The notes beneath the pieces were generated by a model. It had not been told where the DNA came from, searched no databases, and saw only the letters and a program-made list of their open reading frames with translations. This document shows, piece by piece, positions 28,427 through 36,675 of a DNA stretch of 64,000 bases. The stretch is from Myxococcaceae bacterium (lineage in GTDB: Bacteria > Myxococcota > Myxococcia > Myxococcales > Myxococcaceae): positions 124,001-188,000 of the forward strand of contig JAEUJQ010000073.1 in the NCBI GenBank assembly GCA_016793095.1, written 5' to 3'. Both the position numbers and the translations under genes were made by a program. The stretch's first letter is position 1. Each line of letters begins with the position of its first letter.

Positions 28427-29739
28427 CAGGGCAGGGCGTGGAACAGCGGAGAGCCCTTCGGCGCCGGGAAGAAGGCCGGGCCCTGCGCGCTGCCCAGCGA
28501 CGAGCCGGTGATGACGGTGTCAGGCATCGTCGGAGAGCCCGCTCCGGTGGAGACGGTGAGCTGCCCGGGCGACAGGCGCGCCAGCCGCGTCGCGCTGAAG
28601 GGGACCCACAGCCCTCCGCTCTCGTCGAAGGCCAGGCCGTCGAGGACCGCCGAGACAGGAAGCGAGATGCGCACGGCAGGCGTGGCGTTGCGCATGCCAG
28701 TGCCGGTCTGCTCCGCGGCAGGGACCGAGAAGACGATGTTGAGGCCGAAGTCGTAGCTCCACAGGTTGCCGTCCTTGTCGAAGGCGAGCGCGTCAGGCTT
28801 GAAGGCCGAGAGGTCGGCAGGCTGGTCTGACTTGCGCACCTTGAGCCGCCGGGCCGCCGTGGCCGCCCCGCTCGAGAGCGCCGCCGCGTCGAAGCGCAGC
28901 ACCTCGTCGGTCGCGCTGTCAGAGACCCACAGGTTGCCGTCCTTGTCGAAGGCGAGCGCTTCGGGGGCCATGAAGCCCGCGAGCGTCAGGCCCGGCGTCA
29001 CGGTGGCGGACTTCGTGATGACGTCAGCGGCGAAGCGGTACACCTCGCGCTTGCAGGTGACGGCGACGTACAGGTTGCCGCCCTTGTCGAAGGCGAGCGA
29101 CTTGCCGGCCGGGAAGCAGCCCGGGTTGAACTCGAGCTTCACGTCGGGCATCGGCGGCGAGGTGGTCGCGAAGGCCTGCGCAGAGAAGCGCGCGACGAAC
29201 GGATCCACCGTGGTGTTGCCCAGCGCCCAGACGTTGCCGTCCTTGTCGAAGGCGATGGAGCGGCTCGCCGCGACGTCCGCGTTCCACGACGAGGAGACGG
29301 CGCCGCTCGCGCGCAGCGAGGCCGCGTCGAAGCCGTGGGTGGTGCCCATGCCGCCGGAGCCGTTGCCGACCCACAGCCGGTTGGACGTTGCGACCTTCTC
29401 GAAGACGACGTCGACGGTGAGGGTGCTGCCCTTGCCGAGGCAGAACTGCGGCGTGGAGGGCTTCGGCCGGTAGACGGTGCGCACCAGCGGGTCATCGACC
29501 GTCACGCTGCGGGCCGACACCTCATACCGTCCCGCGCCCACCATGAGCGTCTGGGGGCTGGTCACGGTCTGTGCCGTCGCGCCGGTGAGCGTGAGGTTGG
29601 GCTCGAGGCCGGTGGGCAGACCCGAGAAGGTCACGACGACGGAGCCGTTGCCTTCGGTGGGGCACGCGCCCGGGGGGAGCGGACACGCGAAGAGGGAGAG
29701 CGCGAGCAGCGCGGAGACGAGGAGGTTCGGGGCGTTCAT
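28426..29739 (-). CDS. Lipoprotein with NHL/SMP-30-like beta-propeller
   Basis: 437 residues. The signal peptide ends LSLFAC (lipobox-like). Residues ~30-115 form a beta domain with VTFSGLPTGLEPNLTL, a bacterial Ig-like fold. The rest is a propeller with the recurring blade motif (L/I)AFDKDGN(L/V)W, seen five times, for example SIAFDKDGNVWALG and ALAFDKDGNLWVSD, typical of NHL or Vgb-like streptogramin lyase propellers. Extracytoplasmic binding or scaffolding is likely; no catalytic residue set is apparent. It is co-transcribed with the acyl-CoA dehydrogenase-like gene. Nothing coding is seen in 29740-29944. Confidence 0.82.
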   Translation of the reverse strand: MNAPNLLVSALLALSLFACPLPPGACPTEGNGSVVVTFSGLPTGLEPNLTLTGATAQTVTSPQTLMVGAGRYEVSARSVTVDDPLVRTVYRPKPSTPQFCLGKGSTLTVDVVFEKVATSNRLWVGNGSGGMGTTHGFDAASLRASGAVSSSWNADVAASRSIAFDKDGNVWALGNTTVDPFVARFSAQAFATTSPPMPDVKLEFNPGCFPAGKSLAFDKGGNLYVAVTCKREVYRFAADVITKSATVTPGLTLAGFMAPEALAFDKDGNLWVSDSATDEVLRFDAAALSSGAATAARRLKVRKSDQPADLSAFKPDALAFDKDGNLWSYDFGLNIVFSVPAAEQTGTGMRNATPAVRISLPVSAVLDGLAFDESGGLWVPFSATRLARLSPGQLTVSTGAGSPTMPDTVITGSSLGSAQGPAFFPAPKGSPLFHALP

Positions 29740-29971
29740 GACGGGTGCACCGAAGCACAGGCCTTGCCAGCACTCAAAGCCGCGCGGCCGCTCCTCAAGC
29801 GGGTGATTCTCTTCGAGGCCGGGCGTCGGCGCGCGTGACCGGAGGCGTCACAGTGACGGAGCGCGTCTCGGGCCTTCTCCATCGACCTGGGCGCTCGGTA
29901 CTCGTCGGTGAGCGCCTCGACAGGCGCTGGGCGGACCGGTGAGATACAATCGCTCGTCCGGGAGGCGTGCG

Positions 29972-30229
29972 ATGGCATACCAGTGTCCGACGTGTGGTGG
30001 ACCTGCTGAGCGCGGCAGTGGGCGGGTCGCGCAGCAGGCGGCCGGCCTCGTCGGCCTGCTCGTCTACATGGCCTTCGCGGGGTACTCGTGCGCGAAGTGC
30101 GGGAAGATCGAGCGCGCGCAGTTTCCGCCCGAGGTCCGCGCGGTGATGACCCGCAACTCGGTGCTGATGGTGCTCGGCGCCGTCGGGCTGCTGGCGCTGG
30201 TCGTGGTGGTGTTGGTCGCGCTCAACTGA
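29972..30229 (+). CDS. Small zinc-ribbon membrane protein
   Basis: 85 residues from ATG 29972, preceded by GGGAGG and, 22 bases further up, a good -10 hexamer TACAAT (29945-29950). Two CXXC pairs, YQCPTCGG at the N-terminus and YSCAKCGK in the middle, form a zinc ribbon. One hydrophobic segment lies between them (AAGLVGLLVYMAFAGY) and one at the C-terminus (VLMVLGAVGLLALVVVVLVAL), giving two membrane helices. The function is unknown. Confidence 0.72.
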   Translation: MAYQCPTCGGPAERGSGRVAQQAAGLVGLLVYMAFAGYSCAKCGKIERAQFPPEVRAVMTRNSVLMVLGAVGLLALVVVVLVALN

Positions 30230-30559
30230 AGAGCCTTGCAGGGCGCGACTCGACTCGACGCTCGCGGGGACCCGGGCGGCACCTTCACCGCGAACCGCTG
30301 CTGCGCCACCAGGCCTCTGCATGGACGACGCCGAGTGCCCACAGCAACCGCCGGCCGCGCCCGAGCGGGGCTCCTGCGAACGTGCGACGCGCCCGTGCAA
30401 CACCGACTGCCGGGTCGGAGTCGATCCGGTGACGGGCGCTTCACCTGCGTGAGCGACGGCGGCGTGGCGTCGTGCCGGCTGGAGCCGACCTCGTCACGCA
30501 TCGAGTGGAGCGGGAATGCGTTTCCCGAGCACCTCTGCTCCACTCGAATGAGCGCGGCT
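30230..30559. other. 330-base stretch without a recognisable gene
   Basis: Several frames are open here on both strands, but none has a coherent protein pattern or RBS. The only structured element is the nested inverted repeat at 30501-30547. Confidence 0.5.
30501..30547. terminator. Strong nested inverted repeat downstream of the AAA/DUF4143 gene
   Basis: Outer arms TCGAGTGGAGC (30501-30511) and GCTCCACTCGA (30537-30547) match perfectly over 11 bp. Within them CGGGAA and TTCCCG (30511-30527) make a second perfect 6-bp stem. The structure begins 12 bases past the stop of the minus-strand ATPase gene. It has no T-run, so it may be a factor-assisted terminator, a structured 3' end, or a recombination remnant. 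Confidence 0.5.
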
Positions 30560-31699
30560 TCAGCGGATCAGCGTCCCGTCCCACAGCGTCTCGAGGAACG
30601 AGGCGTAGGGCATCACCGTGAACCCGTCCGCCTTCTGGCTCCGACGGCCGGTGAAGACGCCGACGCACGTGAGGTTCGGCAGTTCGTTCCTGAGCCGCTT
30701 GAAGCCGGCGTTGAAGCTCGCGCGCCAGTCGTCGCTCGCCTTGAACTCGAGCGCGAGGAAACCGTCGCGCGTCTCGAGCACCACGTCGGCCTCCACTGCA
30801 TCGTGCGTTCGGAAGTAGCTGAGGGGGTAGGTGAGTCCCGAGTACGACAGGAACGCTCGCACCTCGTGCAGCAGCCAGGTCTCGAACAGCGTGCCCAGCT
30901 CCTCCGGCGTCGGGGGGTACGCGAGCCGGCGCGTCAACGTGCGCGCCACGCCTGCGTCGAAGAAGTAGAACTTCGGGTGCGCGACCAGCTTCGTCCCGGG
31001 CTTGAGCTTCCACGCCGGCAGCCAGAAGCCGAGCAGCGTGTCGACCAGCACGTCGAAGAAGCCCTGCACCGTCGGCCGGGCGACCTGCGCGTCCCTCGCG
31101 ATGTTGCTCACGTTGGTGACCTGCCCGTTCTGCCGCGCGGCCACCTCGAGGAAGCGCGCGAAGCCGCCGAGGTTCCGTGTCAACGCCTCGGCCTGCACCT
31201 CCTCGCGAAGGTACGTGTCCACGTACGACTCGAGGTAGGCGTGTGGCCGCTGGAGCCCGAGCACCCGTGGCAGCGCGCCGAAGGCGACCCGCTCCAGCGG
31301 CAGCGCGGCCCCGATCTCCGCCGACACGAGCGGGAAGAAGTCACGCCTGAGCGCACGACCGGCGAGCAGGTTCGCCCCGCCCCGCTTCAGCTTCCGCGCG
31401 CTCGAGCCCGAGAGGACGAAGCGCCGGCCCTTCTTCCCGTCGAGTCGGTGCACCTCGTCGAGCAGTGCCGGCACCTTCTGCACCTCGTCCACCACGACCC
31501 ATGCCCCCGCAGGGAGTGCCTCCACCTCGCGCGCGAACCGTGACGGGTCGGCCGCGAAGTCTCGCGCGAGCCGCGTGTCGAGCAGGTCGAACCGGGTGGC
31601 GTCGGGCAGCACCTGCTCGAGCCAGGTCGACTTGCCGGTGGCGCGCGGGCCGAGCAGCAGCGTGGTGCCCTCTGGCGGGGCGAGTCGTCGTGGATACAT
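30560..31699 (-). CDS. AAA_14/DUF4143 ATPase
   Basis: 379 residues from ATG 31699 (an in-frame TTG at 31708 is possible but lies in the -10-like TATATT region). N-terminal AAA domain: Walker A GPRATGKST, Walker B WVVVDEVQK, sensor LSGSSARKL. C-terminal DUF4143: YVDTYLREEVQ, the winged-helix-like VSNIARDAQVARPTVQGFFD, and the restriction-like end DVVLETRDGFLALEFKAS. Such proteins are common, often horizontally moved and of uncertain role; they are sometimes proposed as defence or toxin-like. An 11-bp inverted repeat covers the start region, which suggests self-regulation. Confidence 0.9.
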   Translation of the reverse strand: MYPRRLAPPEGTTLLLGPRATGKSTWLEQVLPDATRFDLLDTRLARDFAADPSRFAREVEALPAGAWVVVDEVQKVPALLDEVHRLDGKKGRRFVLSGSSARKLKRGGANLLAGRALRRDFFPLVSAEIGAALPLERVAFGALPRVLGLQRPHAYLESYVDTYLREEVQAEALTRNLGGFARFLEVAARQNGQVTNVSNIARDAQVARPTVQGFFDVLVDTLLGFWLPAWKLKPGTKLVAHPKFYFFDAGVARTLTRRLAYPPTPEELGTLFETWLLHEVRAFLSYSGLTYPLSYFRTHDAVEADVVLETRDGFLALEFKASDDWRASFNAGFKRLRNELPNLTCVGVFTGRRSQKADGFTVMPYASFLETLWDGTLIR

Positions 31700-31730
31700 C
31701 GCCAGCAAATATACCGGAAATCTGCTGGCG
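31700..31730. promoter_or_regulatory. Inverted repeat overlapping promoter/start of the AAA/DUF4143 gene
   Basis: CGCCAGCAAAT (31700-31710) and ATCTGCTGGCG (31720-31730) pair at 10 of 11 positions around a 9-base centre. The left arm abuts the ATG at 31699; TATATT, a -10-like hexamer on the minus strand, lies at 31713-31708. A bound protein here would block transcription and translation initiation. Confidence 0.5.
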
Positions 31731-31789
31731 ACCTACACACCCTCACGGAACCCCTGGCGCCGGTGCTGCCCTTCGACTGGAGCCCCGCG

Positions 31790-32971
31790 TCAGTTGCGCC
31801 GGTACATCGTCATCACGCAGGCGCCGCCGAGGCCCAGGTTGTGCTGCAGGGCCACCTTCGCGTTCGGCACCTGCCGCTCACCCGCCGTGCCGCGCAGGTG
31901 CCACACGAGCTCGGTGCACTGCGCGAGGCCGGTCGCGCCCAGCGGGTGGCCCTTCGAGAGCAGGCCGCCCGACGGGTTCACCACGAAGTCGCCGCCGTAG
32001 GTGTTGTCGCCGTCCCAGATGAACTTCTCGGCCTCGCCCTCGGGGCACAGGCCGATGGCCTCGTAGGTGAGCAGCTCGTTGGTGGTGAAGCAGTCGTGCA
32101 GCTCGACGACCTGCACGTCCTTCGGGCCCAGGCCCGCCTTCTCGTAGAGCTGGCCGGCCGCCTGCTTCGCCATGTCGTAGCCGACCATCTTGATCATCGA
32201 CTGCCCCTCGAAGCTCGACGGGTAGTCGGTCGTCATCGTCTGCGCGGCGATGTACACCGGGTTCGTAATGCCCTTCTTCTTCGCGAACTCGTCGCTGCAG
32301 AGAATGGCCGCCGCGGCGCCGCAGGTGGGCGGGCAGCACTGGTAGCGGGTGAGCGGGTCGAACACCTCGTCCGAGGCGAGGATCTGCTCGACCGACAGCA
32401 CCTCACGGAAGAGCGCGAACGGGTTCTTCGCGGCGTGCTGGCGCGCCTTGGCGGCGATCTTCGCGAAGGTCTCGCGCTTCGTGTCGTGCTTCCACCGGTA
32501 CTCGCGGCCGGCGCCGCCGAACATCTGCGCGGCGAAGGGCGCCTGGTTGACGCCCTGCTGCTCGTTCATCACGTTGACGTGCTTGTCGAGCGGGTTGGTG
32601 CGGTCGCTCCACGACGACGCGAGCGCGCCCTTCTGCATCTGCTCGAAGCCGACGGCCAGCACGCACTCGGCGAGCCCGCCCTCGATGGCCTGGCGCGCGA
32701 GGTAGAGCGCCGAGCTGCCGGTCGAGCAGTTGTTGTTCACGTTGATGACGGGGATGCCGGTCTGCCCCACCGAGTACACGGCGCGCTGGCCGCAGGTGGA
32801 GTCTCCGAAGACGTAGCCGGCGTAGGCCTGCTCGAGCTCCTTGAACTCGACGCCCGAGTCCTTCAGCGCCTCGCTGATGGCGCCCTTCGCCATCACCTCG
32901 TAGCCGTCCGAGGCGCCGGGCTTCTGGAACTTCACCATCCCCACGCCGATGACATTGACTTTGCGACCCAT
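31790..32971 (-). CDS. SCPx-type thiolase (lipid-transfer-protein family)
   Basis: 393 residues. The N-terminus MGRKVNVIGVGMVKFQKPG and the nucleophile segment NNNCSTGSSAL identify the SCP-x thiolase branch rather than classic FadA. The second catalytic region is GHPLGATG (His) and the last HNLGLGGACV (Cys). It should cleave 3-oxoacyl-CoA, often branched-chain or steroid side-chain substrates. Downstream on the same strand, and 42 bases after its neighbour's stop, it follows the MFE-2-like gene, so the two supply three consecutive beta-oxidation steps. Confidence 0.9.
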   Translation of the reverse strand: MGRKVNVIGVGMVKFQKPGASDGYEVMAKGAISEALKDSGVEFKELEQAYAGYVFGDSTCGQRAVYSVGQTGIPVINVNNNCSTGSSALYLARQAIEGGLAECVLAVGFEQMQKGALASSWSDRTNPLDKHVNVMNEQQGVNQAPFAAQMFGGAGREYRWKHDTKRETFAKIAAKARQHAAKNPFALFREVLSVEQILASDEVFDPLTRYQCCPPTCGAAAAILCSDEFAKKKGITNPVYIAAQTMTTDYPSSFEGQSMIKMVGYDMAKQAAGQLYEKAGLGPKDVQVVELHDCFTTNELLTYEAIGLCPEGEAEKFIWDGDNTYGGDFVVNPSGGLLSKGHPLGATGLAQCTELVWHLRGTAGERQVPNAKVALQHNLGLGGACVMTMYRRN

Positions 32972-33013
32972 GATGTCTGCCTTTCCGTATGCGATTGATG
33001 GATGGGGTTGAAC

Positions 33014-35980
33014 TCAGACGAGCTGCTTGAAGAAGCCGAGGCGGTGTACGGGCTTCATCGAGCCGTCCACGCGCAGGGCGCCGTGCTGGTACAGGCTGGT
33101 GACCGCGCCGGTCTTCGCCAGCTCGACGAGGGCCTCGTCGCTCAGCGTGATGGTGGTGACCGCCGCGGCGTCGGCGACGTCGCGCAGGCCCGAGGCGTCG
33201 AGGGTGAAGGCCGGGCCGTCGAGCACCTTGAAGGCGACGGTGGCGCCGACCTCCTTCGCGAGGGCCGGGTTCTTCGCGAGGCGCTCCTTGAGCGCGGCGA
33301 TGACGGTGCCCGCCTTGTGCTCATGCGCCGTGGGCGAAGCGGCCTGAGGCGCCGCCGCCGCCGGGGCGCTGGCGAGCGCCGCCTCGAACTCCTTGCGGTC
33401 GATCTTCTTCAGGAAGTCGAGCTTCTGCGACGCCATGACGTTGCCGGTGATCTTCAGCTTGCCGCCCTGGAACAGCTTCATCGGGTCGGCCTTGCCGCTC
33501 ACCATGTCGAGCCAGTCGGCGTCCGAGAGGGCGAGCGTGCAGTCGGCCTTCTCGGCGGCGCCGGCCTTCACGCTGCCGCCGCCGTTCTTGAGGTCGAGCA
33601 CCCACGCGGAGTCGGGGTTCTTCAGGTTGAACTGGTAGACGTTGCCGATGCTCTTCGCGAGCTCAGGCGTCTTCGCGAGGTACGCGCCGATGGCCTGGAA
33701 CGTCATCGCCGAGGTGATGGCGCCGCTGGCCGCCGGAGCTGCCGAAGGCGCCGCCGCCGCAGCCGCGCCGCCGCTGACCGCGAGCGCCGAGCGATCGAGC
33801 TTCTTCAAGAAGTCGAGCTTCTGTGACGCCATCACGTTGCCGGTGATCTTCAGCTTGCCGCCCTGGAACAGCTTCATCGGGTCGGCCTTGCCGTTCACCA
33901 TGTCGAGCCAGTCGGCGTCCGAGAGCGCGAGCGTGCAGTCGGCCTTCTCGACCGTGCCGGCCTTCACCGCGCCGGCGCCGTTCTTCAAGTCCACCACCCA
34001 CGAGGAGTCGGGGTTCTTGAGCACGAACTGGTAGACATTGCCGACGCTCTTCACGAGGTCGGGCGTCTGGGCCACGTACGCGCCGATGGCGTTGAAGGTG
34101 GTCGCCGCGTCGAGCTTCGCGGGCGCTGCGACGGCCGCCGTTGCTGCCTTCGGGGCCTCCTTCGCCTTCGGCTTCGGGATCTCGGCGTACAGCTCGACGG
34201 CCGCGTTCGAGATGCAGACCTTCTCGCGCTCGACGACGGTGGCGCGCACGAGCACCTTGAGGTCGCTCTCCTTCCACAGCTCGATCTTCAGCGTCTCGCC
34301 CGGGTACACGGAGTCGGCGAAGCGCACCTTGATGGACTTGAAGTAGCGCGGGTCGCCCTTGCAGAACGCGTTGATGACGGCGCGGCCGACGAAGCCGAAG
34401 GTGCACAGCCCGTGGAGGATCGGCTTCTGGAAGCCGAACATGGTGGCGAACTCGGGGTCGACGTGGAGCGGGTTCCAGTCACCCGAGAGGCGGTACAGCA
34501 GCGCCTGGCTCTCGGTCGTCTTCTCGGTCACCACCACGTCGGGGGCCCGCGTGGGCGCCACGTTCACGTCGGACGAGGGGCCGCGGTCGCCGCCCCAGCC
34601 GCCCGCGCCTCGCACCACCATCGACAGGTCGTTCTTCACCAGCAGCTCGCCGGTCTTCGCGTCGTACGAGTCGAAGTGCGTGACGACGACGGCGTTCTTG
34701 CCCTTGTCGAAGATGTCCGAGATGCGCGCCTTGTGCACGAGCTCGGCGCTCGGGGGCAGCGGGCGCAGCACCTCGGTGTACTGCTCGCCGTGGAGGATGC
34801 GGTCGAGCCCGTAGTTCAGGCCCGGCGCGCTCTTGCCCTCGGAGACGACCTTGAAGAAGGCGTTGAGCGCGGGGATGACGCCGAACGTGGGCAGCGCGTA
34901 GAAGCCGTCGCCGTTGCGCTCGTAGACGACGTGCAGGTCGGCCGGGTCGGTCGGGTTCTTCCCGGCGCCGACGCCCAGCGCGTAGATGGCGAGGTCACGC
35001 TCGTCGTACGAGGACCGCACCTCTTCCATCTCGAAGCCGAGCGCCGCGTCCACGTCGATGAACTCGTTGCCGCCCTTCGACTTCGTCGAGAGGTTGGCCA
35101 TCACCGGGCCGAGCGCGTCGGTGATGTTCGCCGGGTGGGTGGCCTTCTTGAAGTCGGTGACCTGCTCCCAGGCGCCGCGCACGGCCTCGGGGGTGATCTC
35201 ACGGCCGAGCTTGAACATCTTGCCCTCGGTGCGCTCCCAGCGGAGCTTGCCGAAGAAGCCGGCGCCGACCTCGAAGAGGCCGCCGTTCTCGGTGCACTCC
35301 TCGTGCGCGAGCCAGGCGACGAGCGGCGTCACGTACTCGGGCTTGAGGTTCTCGAGCATGTCCTTCGGCATCACCGTCTCGGTGAGGCGCGAGGCGGCGA
35401 CCGGCGCGATCGCGTTCGCGCGCACGTTCTTCTTCTCGCCCTCGATGGCGAGCGTGTTCGAGAAGCCGACGAGGCCGAGCTTGGCGGCCGAGTAGTTCGC
35501 CTGGCCGAAGTTGCCGTAGATGCCGGCGGCCGAGGTGGTGAAGATGATGCGGCCGTAGCCCTGGTCGCGCATGTACGGCCACGCCGCGTGCGTGCAGGCG
35601 AAGGCGCCGTTGACGTGCACGCGCATGATGAGGTCCCAGTCGTCCTTCGTCATCTTCTGGAAGCTCACGTCGCGGAGGATGCCGGCGTTGTTGATCAGCA
35701 CGTCGATGCGGCCGAACGAGTCGATGGCCGTCTTGATGATCTTGTCGCCCTGCTCGACGGAGTCGTAGTTGGCGACCGCGGTGCCGCCGGCAGCCTTGAT
35801 CTCGGCGACCACCTTGTCGGCGGCCGACGACGACGCGCCCTGGCCGTGCGCCGAGCCGCCGAGGTCGTTGACGACGACCTTCGCCCCGCGCTTCGCGAAG
35901 AACAGCGCGTGGCAGCGACCCAGCCCTGCGCCCGCGCCCGTGATGACCACCACCTTGCCGTCGAACCGAAGCTCACTCAT
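33014..35980 (-). CDS. MFE-2-like multifunctional beta-oxidation protein: SDR + MaoC hydratase + three SCP2 domains
   Basis: 988 residues, GAAGGGA upstream of ATG. Domain order matches peroxisomal D-bifunctional protein: residues 1-290 SDR dehydrogenase (TGAGAGLG 14-21, NNAG 97-100, Ser150, YSAAK 163-167, no targeting signal), ~320-445 first hot-dog half, ~465-600 hydratase 2 with YRLSGDWNPLHVDP (Asp501, Asn503, His506). Three SCP2-type sterol-carrier domains follow (~625-735, ~775-885, ~905-988), the first two nearly identical. It would hydrate enoyl-CoA and oxidise (3R)-hydroxyacyl-CoA. Ala/Pro-rich linkers separate the domains. An imperfect TTGA...TCAA palindrome lies at 36059-36074 upstream. 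Confidence 0.92.
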   Translation of the reverse strand: MSELRFDGKVVVITGAGAGLGRCHALFFAKRGAKVVVNDLGGSAHGQGASSSAADKVVAEIKAAGGTAVANYDSVEQGDKIIKTAIDSFGRIDVLINNAGILRDVSFQKMTKDDWDLIMRVHVNGAFACTHAAWPYMRDQGYGRIIFTTSAAGIYGNFGQANYSAAKLGLVGFSNTLAIEGEKKNVRANAIAPVAASRLTETVMPKDMLENLKPEYVTPLVAWLAHEECTENGGLFEVGAGFFGKLRWERTEGKMFKLGREITPEAVRGAWEQVTDFKKATHPANITDALGPVMANLSTKSKGGNEFIDVDAALGFEMEEVRSSYDERDLAIYALGVGAGKNPTDPADLHVVYERNGDGFYALPTFGVIPALNAFFKVVSEGKSAPGLNYGLDRILHGEQYTEVLRPLPPSAELVHKARISDIFDKGKNAVVVTHFDSYDAKTGELLVKNDLSMVVRGAGGWGGDRGPSSDVNVAPTRAPDVVVTEKTTESQALLYRLSGDWNPLHVDPEFATMFGFQKPILHGLCTFGFVGRAVINAFCKGDPRYFKSIKVRFADSVYPGETLKIELWKESDLKVLVRATVVEREKVCISNAAVELYAEIPKPKAKEAPKAATAAVAAPAKLDAATTFNAIGAYVAQTPDLVKSVGNVYQFVLKNPDSSWVVDLKNGAGAVKAGTVEKADCTLALSDADWLDMVNGKADPMKLFQGGKLKITGNVMASQKLDFLKKLDRSALAVSGGAAAAAAPSAAPAASGAITSAMTFQAIGAYLAKTPELAKSIGNVYQFNLKNPDSAWVLDLKNGGGSVKAGAAEKADCTLALSDADWLDMVSGKADPMKLFQGGKLKITGNVMASQKLDFLKKIDRKEFEAALASAPAAAAPQAASPTAHEHKAGTVIAALKERLAKNPALAKEVGATVAFKVLDGPAFTLDASGLRDVADAAAVTTITLSDEALVELAKTGAVTSLYQHGALRVDGSMKPVHRLGFFKQLV
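33438..33893. repeat. 60-base exact duplication inside the MFE-2 gene
   Basis: Bases 33438-33497 and 33834-33893 are identical; similarity continues with few changes on both sides. They encode the core of SCP2 domains 2 and 1 (KLFQGGKLKITGNVMASQK). This exactness at synonymous positions suggests recent duplication or gene conversion. Confidence 0.8.
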
Positions 35981-36093
35981 GTGCGTCCCTTCCGATGGGG
36001 GCCGTGGACTTCGCGCGGCCCGTGAAAAGTGCGGAACCGAGCGCTTCAGAGCAGAAGATTGATTCTGGAGTCAACAGCGGCGCGCGGGCCGTG

Positions 36094-36383
36094 TCACCTG
36101 CACGTTTCGGGAGGTGGGCGGCTCAGCGCTGGCGACGCGCGGGTCACCGGGGGCTTCCCGAGGGTCTGATAGAAACGTGGTCGCAGGGGCGACAGCGCGC
36201 TCATGAGACGGGTGAGATTCTCCCTGGTGAACGGCGCCGTCACGTCGAGGTCCTTCGTGAACTGGGTCGAGCCCCAGGCGACGGCCGCCACCCACCGATG
36301 ACGGTCAGCTCGACCTTCGCGTCAACGAGACGTTGGAGGAGTTCCGGCGTCCGCTGCGAGGGCTGCTCCGTGGAGGCGTTCAT
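36094..36383 (-). pseudogene. Frameshifted, truncated nucleotidyltransferase-like gene
   Basis: From ATG 36383 (MNASTEQ...) the frame runs to VELTVIGGW, then breaks. One base on, another frame continues the motif AVAWGSTQFTKDLDVTAPFT and ends at 36094. Joined, they read IGGW(A)AVAWGSTQFTKDLDV, the N-terminus of nucleotidyltransferase-like proteins (G-G.....G..R.T.DLDV). A single missing G near 36287-36293 explains the break. The protein also stops after ~95 residues where the family continues for ~80 more. It overlaps the end of the small partner gene, like a toxin-antitoxin-type pair; inactive as read. Confidence 0.6.
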
Positions 36384-36573
36384 AGAGGCGCGTCATCTCG
36401 TCCAGTTGCAGGAGTCGCTCGGTCATCGTGAGCGAGAGGTTATGCAGGAGCTGCGCGGGGTCGATGCCCATCTCGACGGCGCGGTCCCACGCCGGCCCTG
36501 AGCTCTCGTACTGCTCACGCCACACCGGGCGGAGGTCGAGGGCGTCACAGTCCTTCGGGTCAGCCGGGTTCAC
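36322..36573 (-). CDS. 83-residue partner of the nucleotidyltransferase-like gene
   Basis: Starts at GTG 36573 with GGAG upstream. The sequence is helical: LRPVWREQYESSGPAWDRAV, MGIDPAQLLHNLSLTMTERL and LLQLDEMTRLYERLHG. Its 3' end overlaps the 5' end of the broken nucleotidyltransferase-like gene in another frame, the arrangement seen for two-gene modules whose products interact. No DNA-binding motif can be claimed. The module appears degraded, so it may be non-functional. Confidence 0.55.
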   Translation of the reverse strand: MNPADPKDCDALDLRPVWREQYESSGPAWDRAVEMGIDPAQLLHNLSLTMTERLLQLDEMTRLYERLHGAALAADAGTPPTSR

Positions 36574-36675
36574 GAACTCCAGCGTACACGAGCGAGCGCC
36601 GTCATGCGCATCGACGGACCTGGGCCGGACGGCCAGCCGCTGCGCTACGGTTCCCGCGCCAACCGAGGGGACCCC

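Noticed and set aside
30064-30543. 159-residue minus-strand frame in the gap before the AAA/DUF4143 gene
   Set aside because: Overlaps the zinc-ribbon gene antisense, no coherent motif, and crosses the inverted repeat.
34412-36025. 537-residue plus-strand frame over the MFE-2 gene
   Set aside because: Shadow of a gene whose minus strand has all SDR and hydratase motifs.
36059-36074. TTGA...TCAA palindrome upstream of the MFE-2 gene as an operator
   Set aside because: Only 6 of 8 pairs match and it could equally be part of a -35 element; mentioned in the gene entry, not listed separately.
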